Shown here one piece after another: positions 5,443 to 5,992 of a DNA stretch of 5,992 nucleotides. This stretch comes from Candidatus Cloacimonadota bacterium (GTDB taxonomy: Bacteria > Cloacimonadota > Cloacimonadia > Cloacimonadales > Cloacimonadaceae). Under the pieces are notes generated by a model. The model ran no database searches, was not told the DNA's origin, and was given only the letters and a program-made list of their open reading frames with translations. The position numbers were made by a program, and so were the translations under genes. How positions within the stretch are numbered: position 1 is the stretch's first letter; the number at the start of each line of letters is the position of its first letter. The stretch is from NCBI GenBank assembly GCA_012519465.1, contig JAAYQD010000029.1, forward strand, positions 1-5,992. Direction: 5' to 3'.

Positions 5443-5992
5443 TTAATCCATTACCTCGTGACAGTTTCGACAGCGAGCCTCATAGGCTTCCGTGCTGCCC
5501 ACCAAGATTTGTTCGCTCTTTTGGATGGTGCGTTGGGTGCGGTTTGCCGGGTTTCCACATCTCACACAAATCGCCAAGTTTTTGGTCACATATTCAGCCA
5601 CAGACATCAGCTCTGGCATGCTGCCAAAGGGGTTTCCCAGGTAGTCCTGATCCAATCCTGCCACGATTACCCGCAGGCCCCTATCTGCCAAATCGTTCAC
5701 AATGCCCACGATACTGGGATCAAAAAACTGCGCTTCATCAATGGCCACGATGCGCACATCATCCGTGATATGCAGATAAATCTCGCTTGCCACGCTGATA
5801 GGCACCGATGCCGCCTGCATTTTGGAATGGGAGACGATATTGTTGGCATCATAGCGATCATCTATGATGGGTTTAAATACCAAAACCTTTTGTTTGGCAT
5901 ATTCAGCGCGGCGGATGCGCCGGATCAATTCTTCCGTCTTGCCGCTAAACATACTGCCACAGATAACTTCAATCCAGCCAGTCTTTTGATTG
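5443..5992 (-). CDS. tdk: Thymidine kinase, type II zinc-binding (5' end outside the window)
   Basis: Tdk phosphorylates thymidine with ATP to dTMP, the pyrimidine salvage entry. The open frame runs off the right edge, with 183 residues visible. The first ATG inside the window (5952) is not the start: the codons before it encode WIEVICGS, the conserved strand leading into the P-loop GSMFSGKT (visible residues 12-19). Few residues should be missing, judging by the usual length near 190-200. Other motifs are AIDEAQFF (83-90, catalytic Glu86), AGLDQDYLGNPFG (111-123), and the lasso region ending in VGSTEAY (164-170), where most homologues have VGG-x-E-x-Y. Two CxxC pairs, Cys142/145 and Cys174/177, make the structural zinc site. 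It is the most upstream gene visible and yggT follows 3 bases later. The promoter lies outside the window. Confidence 0.97.
   Translation of the reverse strand, partial: NQKTGWIEVICGSMFSGKTEELIRRIRRAEYAKQKVLVFKPIIDDRYDANNIVSHSKMQAASVPISVASEIYLHITDDVRIVAIDEAQFFDPSIVGIVNDLADRGLRVIVAGLDQDYLGNPFGSMPELMSVAEYVTKNLAICVRCGNPANRTQRTIQKSEQILVGSTEAYEARCRNCHEVMD

Noticed and set aside
1..5992. CRISPR array, insertion sequence, tRNA, attachment site or defence system
   Set aside because: No regularly spaced repeats, transposase, cloverleaf-like segment or defence-type motifs were seen; the coding strand is filled by recognisable or well-supported genes.

Overview
All nine genes in this window lie on the minus strand, so they read from the right edge to the left. 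The set is mostly bacterial housekeeping (thymidine kinase, YggT, DivIVA, purine nucleoside phosphorylase, a DksA/TraR zinc-finger protein, signal peptidase II). It is followed by an envelope module: a secreted multidomain protein, a PorV/PorQ-like outer-membrane barrel and a small membrane protein. The secreted protein with a C-terminal FlgD-like Ig domain and the PorV-like barrel point to a diderm bacterium of the Fibrobacteres-Chlorobi-Bacteroidetes neighbourhood. My best guess is a Cloacimonadota-type organism. This rests on protein style and gene content, not on a search. Base composition looks close to balanced by eye and no gene looks foreign.

Right half (5992 to 3765): tdk (its N-terminus is cut by the window edge), yggT, a divIVA-family gene and a purine nucleoside phosphorylase gene follow one another with gaps of 3, 12 and 1 bases, so they are almost certainly one transcription unit. 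It combines nucleoside salvage (Tdk, PNP) with the YggT-DivIVA pair known from cell-division and envelope clusters. A hairpin that includes the PNP stop codon and runs into six T residues probably ends this unit.

Junction (3667 to 3764): directly after that T run comes a perfect TTGACA box with a 17-base spacer to a weaker -10, plus a second overlapping promoter candidate. Two inverted repeats cover the promoter elements. This 98-base gap is the only substantial intergenic control region in the window.

Left half (3666 to 113): the DksA/TraR-type gene, lspA (TTG start), a 479-residue secreted protein, a 280-residue PorV/PorQ-like barrel and a 93-residue membrane protein are spaced by -8 to 12 bases, each with a visible ribosome binding site. 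A strong intrinsic terminator at 48-86 ends the operon.

The order yggT - divIVA - (one gene) - dksA/traR-like - lspA matches the Bacillus subtilis order ylmG - ylmH - divIVA - ileS - ylyA - lspA, with ylmH missing and a PNP gene where ileS would be. I see no CRISPR array, mobile element, tRNA, rRNA or defence system. The least understood part is the lspA-linked envelope module.
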